Shown here piece after piece: positions 7,177 to 14,553 of a DNA stretch of 23,353 nt. Below the pieces are notes generated by a model. That model had not been told where the DNA came from. It ran no database searches and saw only the letters and a list, made by a program, of their open reading frames with translations. The translations under genes and the position numbers were made by a program. Location: positions 1 to 23,353 of the forward strand of contig SDZP01000040.1 in the NCBI GenBank assembly GCA_004144935.1, in the 5' to 3' direction. This stretch comes from Caulobacteraceae bacterium. Its GTDB lineage: Bacteria > Pseudomonadota > Alphaproteobacteria > Caulobacterales > Caulobacteraceae. The stretch's first letter is position 1. Each line of letters starts with the position of its first letter.

Positions 7177-8562
7177 ATGGCGCTGAAACTCGCAATCGTC
7201 GGCCGACCCAACGTCGGCAAGTCCACCCTGTTCAACCGGCTGGCGGGCAAGAAGCTCGCCATCGTCGATGACCGGCCCGGGGTCACCCGCGACCGCCGCT
7301 TCGCCAGCGGCAGCCTCGGCGACATGAATCTCAGCCTGGTCGACACCGCCGGCTTCGAGGATGTCGACGACGACACCCTCGAGGCGCGCATGCGCCGGCA
7401 GACCGAGTTGGCCATCGACGAGGCGGACGTCTGCCTGTTCCTGATCGACGCCCGCGAAGGCGTAACCCCGCTGGACCAGGTGTTCGCCGAGATCCTGCGC
7501 CGCCGCGACAAGCCGGTGCTGATTGGGGCCAACAAGGCCGAGGGCAAGCAGGGCGAACCCGGCATCGCCGAGGCCTGGACGCTGGGCTTTGGCGAGCCGA
7601 TCCCGATCTCCGGCGAGCACGGCGAGGGCATGGCCGACCTCTACGCGGCGCTGGACTCCATCTCGGTGGAGTGGGAGTGGGAAGACAAGAAGATCCGGCT
7701 TGTCGACACCGCCGGCCTGCGGCGCAAGGCCCGCATCCACGAGAAGCTGGAACAGCTGTCGGTCGCCGACTCCATCCGCACCATCGTCTACGCCGAGGTC
7801 GTCCTGCTGGTCATGGACGCCACCCACCCCTTCGAGGTGCAGGACCTGCAGCTGGCCGACCTGGTCGAGCGCGAGGGCCGCGCCCTGGTCTTCGTGCTGG
7901 CCAAGTGGGACCTGGTCGAGGACCAGGCCGAAACCCTCAAGACCTTCAAGGAGCACGCCGAGCGCATGCTGCCGCAGGTGCGCGGCGCGCCGGTGGTCGC
8001 CTTGTCGGCCGAGACGGGCTTCAACCTCGACAAGCTGATGCCGGCGGTGGTGCGGACCCATAACAACTGGTCGACCAAGGTGAAGACCCGCGACCTCAAC
8101 GACTGGCTGCAGCTGGCCATGCAGCGCCACGCCCCGCCTTCGGTGAACGGCAAGCGCATCAAGCCGAAGTACATGGCCCAGACCAAGGCCCGTCCGCCGA
8201 CCTTCGTGCTGTTCTCCTCGCGCGCCGACCAGATGCCGGAGCAATACCGCCGCTACCTGGTCAACAGCCTGCGCGAGAGCTTCGACCTGCCGGGCGTGCC
8301 GATCCGCATCACCATCAAGTCGGGCGCCAATCCCTATGCCGACGCCGATGGCGACAAGCGGCCGATGGGTTCCGGCACCAAGCGGGGACCGCGCGAGAAG
8401 CCCAAGAAGCTCGGCGTCAGCGAGAACGCCAAGGAAGCCAAGCAGCTGCGGGTCAAGAAGGCGGGCAAGGCCAAGCGCATGGCCAAGGAAGCCGCCACCG
8501 ATGCGGCGGTCGCCAAGCCAGTGATCCGCTCACGGACCCAGAAGCCCGGCCGCGCTAAGTAG
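7177..8562 (+). CDS. der: GTPase Der (EngA) lacking the second P-loop
   Basis: Der is the double-GTPase needed for maturation of the 50S ribosomal subunit. Domain 1 looks complete: GRPNVGKS (9-16), GVTRD (35-39), DTAG (56-59), NKAE (119-122) and ISGEHG (144-149). Domain 2 should start soon after with its own GRPNxGKS and switch I. Instead the sequence runs from ADLYAAL (153-159) directly into DSISVEWEWEDKKIRLVDTAG (160-180). Normally DSI follows the second GxTRD, so about 60-75 residues are missing in frame. Later parts of domain 2 remain: AKWD at 242-245 (where NKxD is usual) and SAETG at 277-281. The KH-like domain (about 290-385) and a Lys-rich tail also remain. The total is 461 residues including the basic tail. 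The 3' end overlaps the convergent dehydrogenase by 8 nt. Confidence 0.93.
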   Translation: MALKLAIVGRPNVGKSTLFNRLAGKKLAIVDDRPGVTRDRRFASGSLGDMNLSLVDTAGFEDVDDDTLEARMRRQTELAIDEADVCLFLIDAREGVTPLDQVFAEILRRRDKPVLIGANKAEGKQGEPGIAEAWTLGFGEPIPISGEHGEGMADLYAALDSISVEWEWEDKKIRLVDTAGLRRKARIHEKLEQLSVADSIRTIVYAEVVLLVMDATHPFEVQDLQLADLVEREGRALVFVLAKWDLVEDQAETLKTFKEHAERMLPQVRGAPVVALSAETGFNLDKLMPAVVRTHNNWSTKVKTRDLNDWLQLAMQRHAPPSVNGKRIKPKYMAQTKARPPTFVLFSSRADQMPEQYRRYLVNSLRESFDLPGVPIRITIKSGANPYADADGDKRPMGSGTKRGPREKPKKLGVSENAKEAKQLRVKKAGKAKRMAKEAATDAAVAKPVIRSRTQKPGRAK

Positions 8563-9274
8563 CCTGGAAGAGAAGGGTCTCGGGCATGGCCGGCAGGTCG
8601 GCCCGCGACGCCAGGTCCACGAACAGCGGCCCCAAGGCGGATGGCTCGGGCAGGTCCAGCGGGTCTTCGCCCGGATAGGCCTCGGCCCGCATGCGTGTGC
8701 GCACCGCGCCGGGGTCGAGCAGGACGGCGCGAATGGCCGTCTGCTCCATCTCGTCGGCCCAGCACTTCACCAGCGCCTCCATGCCGGCCTTGCTGGCTGC
8801 GTAGGGGGCCCAGAAGGCCTTGGGACGCGGCACGCGGCCGGTTGTGAGGAATATGGCCCGACCGGCCTCCGAGGCGCGCAGGAGCGGCTCGAAGGACCGT
8901 ATCAGCCGCCAGGTGGCTGTGAGGTTGACGGCGATCGTCTGATCCCAGGACTTGGGCTCGATGTGGCCGGTCGGCGACAGGCCGCCAAGCACGGCGGCGG
9001 CATGCACGACTATGTCCAGCCGGCCAAAGCGCTCGTACAGATGGGCGCCTAGCGCATCGAGATCCTCGGGCTTGCGCAGATCGAGGGGAACCAGGGTGGC
9101 ATGCTGGCCGGTACTGGCGAAGATGGCGTCGTCCAGCGCCTCGAGGCCGCCTTGCGTCCGGCCGAGGGCGATGACGTGGGCGCCGGCCTCGGCGAGCGCC
9201 AGGGCGGCCGCCTGGCCGATCCCGCGCGTGGCGCCGGTGATAAGCGCGAACCTGTCCTGAAGGGGTAGAGTCAT
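8555..9274 (-). CDS. SDR-family NAD(P)-dependent oxidoreductase
   Basis: This is a 239-residue classical short-chain dehydrogenase with a Rossmann fold. The cofactor motif TGATRGIG is at 13-20, followed by the structural HAAA at 91-94, VNLT with Asn117, and the catalytic YAASK (Tyr158, Lys162). At the usual catalytic Ser position I read FLTTG (142-146), so Thr replaces Ser. The frame is open further upstream, but the ATG at 9274 overlaps the transporter stop (ATGA) and begins exactly at the family N-terminus. The substrate is unknown. It is the second gene of a two-gene minus-strand unit. Confidence 0.9.
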   Translation of the reverse strand: MTLPLQDRFALITGATRGIGQAAALALAEAGAHVIALGRTQGGLEALDDAIFASTGQHATLVPLDLRKPEDLDALGAHLYERFGRLDIVVHAAAVLGGLSPTGHIEPKSWDQTIAVNLTATWRLIRSFEPLLRASEAGRAIFLTTGRVPRPKAFWAPYAASKAGMEALVKCWADEMEQTAIRAVLLDPGAVRTRMRAEAYPGEDPLDLPEPSALGPLFVDLASRADLPAMPETLLFQAT

Positions 9275-10269
9275 GGCGGGCTGTCTAGCGGATTTGGCGC
9301 CAGAGTCACGGGCTCTTGCGGCCGGCTTGCGTATCGCTGCGCCAGCCAGGCGCAGGCCAGCAGCTGCAGCTGGTGAAAGATCATCAGCGGCACGATCATC
9401 ACCCCGGCGACGGCCGGCGCGAACAGGATGGCGGCCATCGGCGCCCCGGTCACCAGGCTCTTCTTGGAGCCGCAGAAGACCAGCACGATGCGATCCTCGA
9501 TGGAAAAGCCCAGCAGCCGGCCCAGACCCATGGTCAGGCCCAGGACAAGGGCCAACAGCAACAGGCACAGCAGGGTGACCACCAGCAGTTCGGGGACCGA
9601 GACCCGCGTCCACACCCCCTCGACCACCGCCTGGCTGAAGGCGGCGTAGACGACCAGCAGGATTGAGCCGCGATCGACATAGCTGACGATCTGCTTGTGG
9701 CGCGCCAGCACCGGCGCGACCCACTTGCGCAGCAGCTGGCCGGCGATGAACGGGGCCAGCAGCTGCAGCGCGATGGTCCCTGCCGCGCCCCAGCCGGGGC
9801 CTGAGCCCTGGGCGTGCAACGTCAGCCCGACCAGCACCGGCGTCGCCGCCATGCCCAGCAGGTTCGAGGCTGATGCCGCACAGACGGCGGCGGCCACATT
9901 GCCGCGCGCCAGGGCCGTGAAGGCGATCGACGACTGCACCGTCGAGGGCAGGCAACAGAGAAACAGCAGACCCAGCGCCAACGGCGCCGGCAGGATCGAG
10001 GCCGGGATCAGGCCCATTCCGAGGCCCAGCAGCGGAAAGGCCACGAAGCTGACGGCCAGGACGGCGAGGTGCAGTCGCCAGTGGGTCGCCCCGGCGATCA
10101 CCGCCTCGCGCGACAGCTTGGCTCCGTGCAGGAAGAACAGCAGCGCGACCACGCCCTTGGTGGCCGGCGACAGCGCCTCCGCTGCGGCGCCGCGGGCCGG
10201 CAGGAGGGAGGCCAGCACGACCACGGCGAGCAGGGCGATCATATAGGGATCGATGCGCAGGGATTTCAT
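9271..10269 (-). CDS. SBF-like (bile acid:sodium symporter-type) membrane transporter
   Basis: The 332-residue protein is almost entirely hydrophobic helices, roughly nine or ten. It starts MKSLRIDPYMIALLAVVVLASLLP, followed by the family-like segment LSPATKGVVALLFFLHGAKLS. Later blocks such as LLFLCCLPSTVQSSIAFTAL and IVLVFCGSKKSLVTGAPMAA are characteristic of the SBF-like branch (YfeH type) of the bile acid/Na+ symporter superfamily. The substrate cannot be told from sequence; members are known or suspected to move organic anions. It is the first gene of the unit with the SDR enzyme (4-nt overlap). It is divergent from the response-regulator gene across about 140 nt. Confidence 0.88.
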   Translation of the reverse strand: MKSLRIDPYMIALLAVVVLASLLPARGAAAEALSPATKGVVALLFFLHGAKLSREAVIAGATHWRLHLAVLAVSFVAFPLLGLGMGLIPASILPAPLALGLLFLCCLPSTVQSSIAFTALARGNVAAAVCAASASNLLGMAATPVLVGLTLHAQGSGPGWGAAGTIALQLLAPFIAGQLLRKWVAPVLARHKQIVSYVDRGSILLVVYAAFSQAVVEGVWTRVSVPELLVVTLLCLLLLALVLGLTMGLGRLLGFSIEDRIVLVFCGSKKSLVTGAPMAAILFAPAVAGVMIVPLMIFHQLQLLACAWLAQRYASRPQEPVTLAPNPLDSPP

Positions 10270-10310
10270 CGGCCGTTCATGCGCTCGTGTTCAGCCTGAC
10301 TGTGTCCCGT

Positions 10311-10339
10311 TTGCCGCTCTCGCCTGTCTGTCGGAATAT
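10311..10339 (+). promoter_or_regulatory. putative promoter for the response regulator
   Basis: TTGCCG (10311-10316) and GAATAT (10334-10339) are 17 nt apart, about 70 nt before the ATG at 10410. The match to consensus is moderate. The predicted start of transcription would fall within the inverted repeat at 10339-10354. Confidence 0.35.
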
Positions 10340-10354
10340 CGACAGAAATGTCGA
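10339..10354. promoter_or_regulatory. operator-like inverted repeat
   Basis: TCGACA-GAAA-TGTCGA is a perfect 6-bp inverted repeat with a 4-nt spacer, in the divergent region between the transporter and the response regulator. Size and placement suit a dimeric repressor, but I cannot name one. Confidence 0.45.
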
Positions 10355-10409
10355 AACCTGAATCTGGTTGGGGCGTTAGCGGGGGACGAAGGAGTTCGAT
10401 ACGGTCGCG

Positions 10410-10811
10410 ATGCCAGCCCGAGTGTTGATTGTCGAGGATGAAATCCTCACCGCCATGGAACTTGAAGCCGTGCTCAGTGAGCGTGGGTTCGAGGTCGTCG
10501 GCATTGCCCAGGACGCAGCCACCGCCCGCGCCCTGGCCGCCGAATGCCGGATCGATCTCGCCCTGGTCGATGTCAACCTGCGCGACGGCCGCACCGGGGT
10601 CAGCCTCGGCGCCGAACTCGCCCGCGACAAGGCCGCAAAGGTCATCTACCTCACCGCCCATCCGCTGCCGTCGCATGAGCGTCCGGCCGGAGTCGTCGGC
10701 CTGCTGACCAAGCCCAGCGACGAAAAATCGGTCGTCTCGGCCCTCGACTATGCCTTGCACCGGCACGAGAACATGCTTCCCCCACCGCCGGCGCTGCAGC
10801 TCTTTCACTAG
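10410..10811 (+). CDS. single-domain response regulator
   Basis: This is a 133-residue receiver domain with no output domain. The acidic pocket is EDE at 9-11, the phosphoacceptor is Asp54 in ALVDVNL, the switch Thr is Thr82 (YLTAH), and the conserved Lys is Lys101 (LTKP). The ribosome site AAGGAG (10389-10394) is 15 nt upstream, which is long, but no other in-frame start is closer to it. The convergent neighbour is an HWE histidine kinase, which makes a partnership likely. Stand-alone receivers next to HWE kinases, such as LovR with LovK in Caulobacter, tune the general stress response. That function here is inference. Confidence 0.92.
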   Translation: MPARVLIVEDEILTAMELEAVLSERGFEVVGIAQDAATARALAAECRIDLALVDVNLRDGRTGVSLGAELARDKAAKVIYLTAHPLPSHERPAGVVGLLTKPSDEKSVVSALDYALHRHENMLPPPPALQLFH

Positions 10812-10840
10812 TCTTCTGTCTTCGCCACGTAGTCACTGCG

Positions 10841-10854
10841 CCTGTGGTCACAGG
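10841..10854. repeat. palindrome between convergent regulator and kinase genes
   Basis: CCTGTGGTCACAGG is a perfect palindrome (6-bp arms, 2-bp centre) in the 65-nt gap where the two genes end. It could act as a weak bidirectional terminator hairpin (5 bp with a 4-nt loop). There is no T-run on either side. Confidence 0.3.
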
Positions 10855-10876
10855 TCGAGCGATCGCGCCTGAAGTG

Positions 10877-12361
10877 TCAATCCAGGCGGTTCAGGCTCGC
10901 CAGCGGCAGGTCCAGCTTCACAACCAGCCCCGTCGGTCGCCAGTCTCGCGTCAACTTGCCGCCCAGCTGGGTCTCGACACTGAGCTTTGACAGCGTTGTG
11001 CCAAAGCCCTCGGTGGTCGCCGCGCCCATGATCGCCGGCCCCCCGGTTTCGACCCACTCGACGATCAGGTCGCGCCTGTTGCGCTTGCAGGTGATCGTCA
11101 CCCGGCCCTCGGGCCTGGAGAACCCGCCGTACTTGGCGGCGTTGGTGGCCAGTTCGTGGAAGATCAGGGCCAGCGGCGTTGCCGCCTGATCGTCGATCTC
11201 GGCTTCGTCGCCGCCGATTTTCACCCGGTCCGGATCCTCGGTCTGATACGGCCGCAGCAGTTCGGTCAGCAGTTCGGACAGCCGGGTCAGCCGCGCACCC
11301 TGGCCGGCCATGGCGTGGGGCCGCACGAAATCGTGCGCCCGCCCCAGCGAGACGATGCGTTCGCGCAGGTCGCGCGCGAAGCCTGCCGCTTCCGGAAACC
11401 GCCGGGCCGACAGCGCCACCAGGCCAGAGATCACCGAGAAGATGTTCTTAATCCGATGGCTCAGTTCACGGCTCAGCAGCGCTTCCTGCTCGGCCAGCCG
11501 CTTGTGGTCGTGTATGTCGGTGCAGGTGCCGAACCATCGGGTGATGGCGCCGCTGGCGTCGCGCACCGCCTGGGCGCGCCCCAGGGTCCAGCGATACTCG
11601 CCGCTGTGGTGGCGCAGGCGGTACTCGATCTCGTAGGGCTCGCCGGTCTCCAGCGACTGGCGCCAGCGGTCCCAGGCGCGCTCTTGGTCGTCCGGGTGGA
11701 ACATGTTGCTCCAGCCTTCGCCGTCGGTGGACCCGGCGGGCACGCCGGTGAAGTCGTACCAGCGGGCATTGTAGTAGTCGTGGTGGCCGTCCGCCCGGGT
11801 CGACCAGACCATCTGCGGCATGCTGTCGGCGAGGGCCCGGAACTGCGCCTCCCGCTGCACCCGCAGGTCCAGCGCCTGCCGCATGTCCAGCAAGGCCATC
11901 ACCTGCCGCGCCAGGGCCTGCAACGCCTCGCCCTGCGCCGGCGTCAGGCCGTCCGGCCGCGCCGTCCGGTCGAGGACGCACAGAGTCCCCAACGCTTCGC
12001 CCTCTTGTGTTCGCAGAAGAGCTCCGGCGTAGAAGCGGAAATGGTCGGGGCCGTTGACCAGCGGGCCGTCGGCGAAGCGCGGGTCGGCGGCGAGGTCCGG
12101 GACCTGATACAGCGCCTGGTCCTGGGCGATGGCGTGGCTGCAGACGGAGATGTCGCGCGCCGTTTCTGTCTGGTCGAAGCCCTTGGCGGACTTGAACCAT
12201 TGGCGGTCCGAGTCGACCAGGCTGATGAGGGCCACCGGCGCGACGCAGACCTGGGCGGCGAGCGCCGTCAGGTCGTCGAAGGCCGCCTCCGATCCGGTGT
12301 CCAGAATCCGGTAGCTCTCCAGCGCGTTGAGCCGGCGGATTTCCTGCTGGTCATCGATCAT
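10877..12361 (-). CDS. GAF-PAS HWE-family sensor histidine kinase
   Basis: The 494-residue soluble kinase has a GAF domain at about 25-160 (DLTALAAQVCVAPVALISLV). A PAS domain with PAC follows at about 170-290 (MPQMVWSTRADGHHDYYNAR to GTCTDIHDHKR). The HWE dimerisation helix has phosphoacceptor His302 in SRELSHRIKNIFSVISGL. The ATPase domain has HELATNAAKYG (402-412) and the diagnostic W-x-E in VEWVETGG (436-438). No membrane segment is seen, so the kinase is cytoplasmic. GAGG lies 5 nt before the ATG. It is downstream of purF on the same strand (93-nt gap) and convergent with the single-domain receiver. HWE kinases in alphaproteobacteria often feed the PhyR/EcfG stress response. Confidence 0.93.
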   Translation of the reverse strand: MIDDQQEIRRLNALESYRILDTGSEAAFDDLTALAAQVCVAPVALISLVDSDRQWFKSAKGFDQTETARDISVCSHAIAQDQALYQVPDLAADPRFADGPLVNGPDHFRFYAGALLRTQEGEALGTLCVLDRTARPDGLTPAQGEALQALARQVMALLDMRQALDLRVQREAQFRALADSMPQMVWSTRADGHHDYYNARWYDFTGVPAGSTDGEGWSNMFHPDDQERAWDRWRQSLETGEPYEIEYRLRHHSGEYRWTLGRAQAVRDASGAITRWFGTCTDIHDHKRLAEQEALLSRELSHRIKNIFSVISGLVALSARRFPEAAGFARDLRERIVSLGRAHDFVRPHAMAGQGARLTRLSELLTELLRPYQTEDPDRVKIGGDEAEIDDQAATPLALIFHELATNAAKYGGFSRPEGRVTITCKRNRRDLIVEWVETGGPAIMGAATTEGFGTTLSKLSVETQLGGKLTRDWRPTGLVVKLDLPLASLNRLD

Positions 12362-12423
12362 GCGGCCTCGAACACGTCCTCTCGAACGGTCTTAATCCCC
12401 GGCTTGGCATGAGGTTGCGTCCC

Positions 12424-12441
12424 GGTTCCGGCGATGGAACC
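12424..12441 (-). terminator. weak hairpin after purF
   Basis: Perfect 6-bp arms GGTTCC and GGAACC with a 6-nt loop lie 13-31 nt after the purF stop. No T-run follows, so termination would be partial at best. Confidence 0.3.
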
Positions 12442-12454
12442 TTGGTCCGGGCCG

Positions 12455-13957
12455 CTAGGCGCTCACCAGGAAGCTCAACTGCCGGCCGCCATCGACGTCC
12501 GCCTGAGCCAGTTCCCGGTCCGTCAGGCGGGTGGGATAGTCGCCGGTGAAATAGTGGTCGGTAAACTGCGGATTGGCCGGATCGCGCGCCCCGACGCCGA
12601 GCGCCTCGTACAGGCCCTCGACACTGAGGAAGCCCAGCGAGTCGACCTCCAGGAACCGGGCCATCTCCTCCAGGGACTTGGTCGCGGCCAGCAGCTTGTC
12701 GCGCTCGGGCATGTCGATTCCGTAGAAATCCGGCCACTTGATCGGCGGCGAGGCGCTGCGCAGGTGCACCTCGGTGGCGCCGGCCTCACGGACCATGCGG
12801 ACGATCTTGCGGCTGGTGGTGCCGCGCACGATGGAATCGTCGATCAGCACCACCCGCTTGCCTTCCAGCACCGCGCGGTTGGGACTGTGCTTCATGCGCA
12901 CGCCCAGTTCGCGCACGCCCTGCGTGGGCTGGATGAAGGTGCGGCCGACATAGTGGTTGCGGATGATGCCCATTTCGAACGGGATGCCGCTCTGCTGGGC
13001 GTAGCCGACGGCGGCCGGCACGCCGCTGTCGGGCACCGGCACCACGACATCGGCCTCGGGGCCGCTTTCTATGGCCAGGCGAGCCCCCATCTTCTTGCGC
13101 ACGTCATAGACCGAGCGGCCATCGACGACGCTGTCGGGACGGGCGAAGTAGACCAGTTCGAAGACGCAGGGGCGGGCGCGCAGGGCCGGGAAGGGGCGGA
13201 GCGACTCGATGCCGGTCTCGTCGATGATCACCATCTCGCCGTGGGCGATGTCGCGCACGAAACGGGCGCCGATCATGTCCAGAGCGCAGGTCTCAGACGC
13301 CAGCACCGGCTTGCCGGCCAGGTCGCCCAGCACCAGCGGCCGGATGCCCAGGGGATCGCGCACCCCGATCAGCTTCTTGTTGGTCAGGGCGATCAAGGCG
13401 TAGCCGCCCTCGATCTGGCTGATGGCGTCGATGAAGCGGTCGACGAAGCGGGCCTTCCGGCTGCGGGCCAGCAGGTGGAGGATGACCTCGGAGTCGCTGG
13501 TCGACTGGAAGATGGCCCCGTCGCTGACCAAGCGGTCCCGCAGGGTGTGGAAGTTGGTCAGGTTGCCGTTGTGGGCCAGGGCGACGCCGCCGGCCTCCAG
13601 GTCAGCGAACATCGGCTGGACATTGCGGAAGGCGCTGCCGCCGGCCGTTGAATATCGGGTATGGCCGATGGCGGCCTTGCCCGGCAGCCGCTCGACCAGA
13701 TCCTGGCCGGTGAAGGCGTCCCCGACCCGGCCGACGTGGCGCTCGGTGTGGAAACGTTCGCCGTCGAAGGTGGCGATGCCGCAGGCTTCCTGACCGCGAT
13801 GCTGAAGGGCGTGCAGGCCCAGGGCGGCGACGGCGGAGGCCTCGGCCACGCCGTAGACCCCGAACACCCCGCACTCCAGCCGCAACTGGTCGTCGTCGGG
13901 GTCGCGGTGGTCGGCGGGGTTCCAGACGCCCGAAGACTTGGGGGTAGAGTTGGTCAT
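12455..13957 (-). CDS. purF: amidophosphoribosyltransferase PurF
   Basis: PurF makes 5-phosphoribosylamine from PRPP and glutamine, the first committed step of purine synthesis. In the 500-residue protein the glutaminase nucleophile is Cys29 (LECGVFGVYG), exposed after removal of a 28-residue propeptide. The N-terminal domain also has LQHRGQEACGI, GHTRYSTAG and AHNGNLTN. The phosphoribosyltransferase domain has the PRPP loop VVLIDDSIVRGTTS (369-382). Positions that carry iron-sulphur Cys ligands in Bacillus-type PurF read WPDFYGID and FTDHYFTG here, so no cluster is expected. The start overlaps the cvpA stop by 4 nt. Confidence 0.97.
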   Translation of the reverse strand: MTNSTPKSSGVWNPADHRDPDDDQLRLECGVFGVYGVAEASAVAALGLHALQHRGQEACGIATFDGERFHTERHVGRVGDAFTGQDLVERLPGKAAIGHTRYSTAGGSAFRNVQPMFADLEAGGVALAHNGNLTNFHTLRDRLVSDGAIFQSTSDSEVILHLLARSRKARFVDRFIDAISQIEGGYALIALTNKKLIGVRDPLGIRPLVLGDLAGKPVLASETCALDMIGARFVRDIAHGEMVIIDETGIESLRPFPALRARPCVFELVYFARPDSVVDGRSVYDVRKKMGARLAIESGPEADVVVPVPDSGVPAAVGYAQQSGIPFEMGIIRNHYVGRTFIQPTQGVRELGVRMKHSPNRAVLEGKRVVLIDDSIVRGTTSRKIVRMVREAGATEVHLRSASPPIKWPDFYGIDMPERDKLLAATKSLEEMARFLEVDSLGFLSVEGLYEALGVGARDPANPQFTDHYFTGDYPTRLTDRELAQADVDGGRQLSFLVSA

Positions 13958-14553
13958 CGGCTCTTCTCCACGGCGTCGTCCATCGTCCTGCGTTCGGCGT
14001 CGCTATAGCCTGCGCCGTCGCGGACCGCATCCTTTACCGCCGGGGCGACCTTGCCGGCCGCCGCGAAGGCGCTGGGTGCGAAGGCTTTCAGCACCTTCCC
14101 CGCTGCGACGGTCAGCGGATAGAGCCTGGCCTCCGACACCCATCTGGGCGGGCCGGTCTCACCACCAGCAAGCTGCACAAGTAGGGTGAAAGCGCCCAGA
14201 ATCACCATCGCCCGGATGAGACCGAATGCCGCGCCGATCAATCGGTCGAGCGTGCCAAGGGCGCCGCCGCTCTGCACCCCCCGGGTGATCTGGCCGCCGA
14301 TGATCTTCAGGACCAGGAAGACGACGACGAAAACGATGAGAAGCGCGGCGGTGACCGCCGCCCAGTCCGGGCTCATCATGCCGCGCAGCACCGGCGCGCT
14401 GAAGCGCAGGGCGTAGATGGCGATCAGGGCGGCGATGATGAACGCCAGCATCCCCGTCAGTTCCTTGGTGGCCCCGCGCATGAAGGCGGTGAGGGCGCTG
14501 ATAAACAGCAGCAGGCCGGCCAGGACGTCGAACAGGGTCAAGGAGTCGTCCAT
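13954..14553 (-). CDS. cvpA: CvpA-family membrane protein
   Basis: The 199-residue protein has about four hydrophobic helices, beginning with LTLFDVLAGLLLFISALTAF. The CvpA pattern FMRGATKELTGMLAFIIAAL follows, then TLDRLIGAAFGLIRAMVILG. CvpA (colicin V production protein) is an inner-membrane protein of uncertain biochemical role, often next to purF, as here. The C-terminal ~50 residues are soluble. The frame extends further upstream, but ATG 14553 is at the family start. It overlaps the end of radA by 16 nt and purF by 4 nt. Confidence 0.9.
   Translation of the reverse strand: MDDSLTLFDVLAGLLLFISALTAFMRGATKELTGMLAFIIAALIAIYALRFSAPVLRGMMSPDWAAVTAALLIVFVVVFLVLKIIGGQITRGVQSGGALGTLDRLIGAAFGLIRAMVILGAFTLLVQLAGGETGPPRWVSEARLYPLTVAAGKVLKAFAPSAFAAAGKVAPAVKDAVRDGAGYSDAERRTMDDAVEKSR

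Noticed and set aside
9275..9955. N-terminal extension of the SDR gene through the transporter
   Set aside because: The extension is an out-of-frame reading of the transporter gene; the ATG at 9274 gives the normal SDR start and a 4-nt overlap.
12369..12386. GAAC...GAAC pair upstream of the HWE kinase as an SOS box
   Set aside because: The spacer is 10 nt rather than the 7 nt required for the alphaproteobacterial LexA operator.
12362..12454. GGAAC upstream of the HWE kinase as an EcfG/SigT stress promoter
   Set aside because: No CGTT-type -10 is found at the required 16-17 nt spacing.
12434..13651. 405-codon + strand frame opposite purF
   Set aside because: Antisense shadow of a well-identified enzyme gene; no motif or plausible start.
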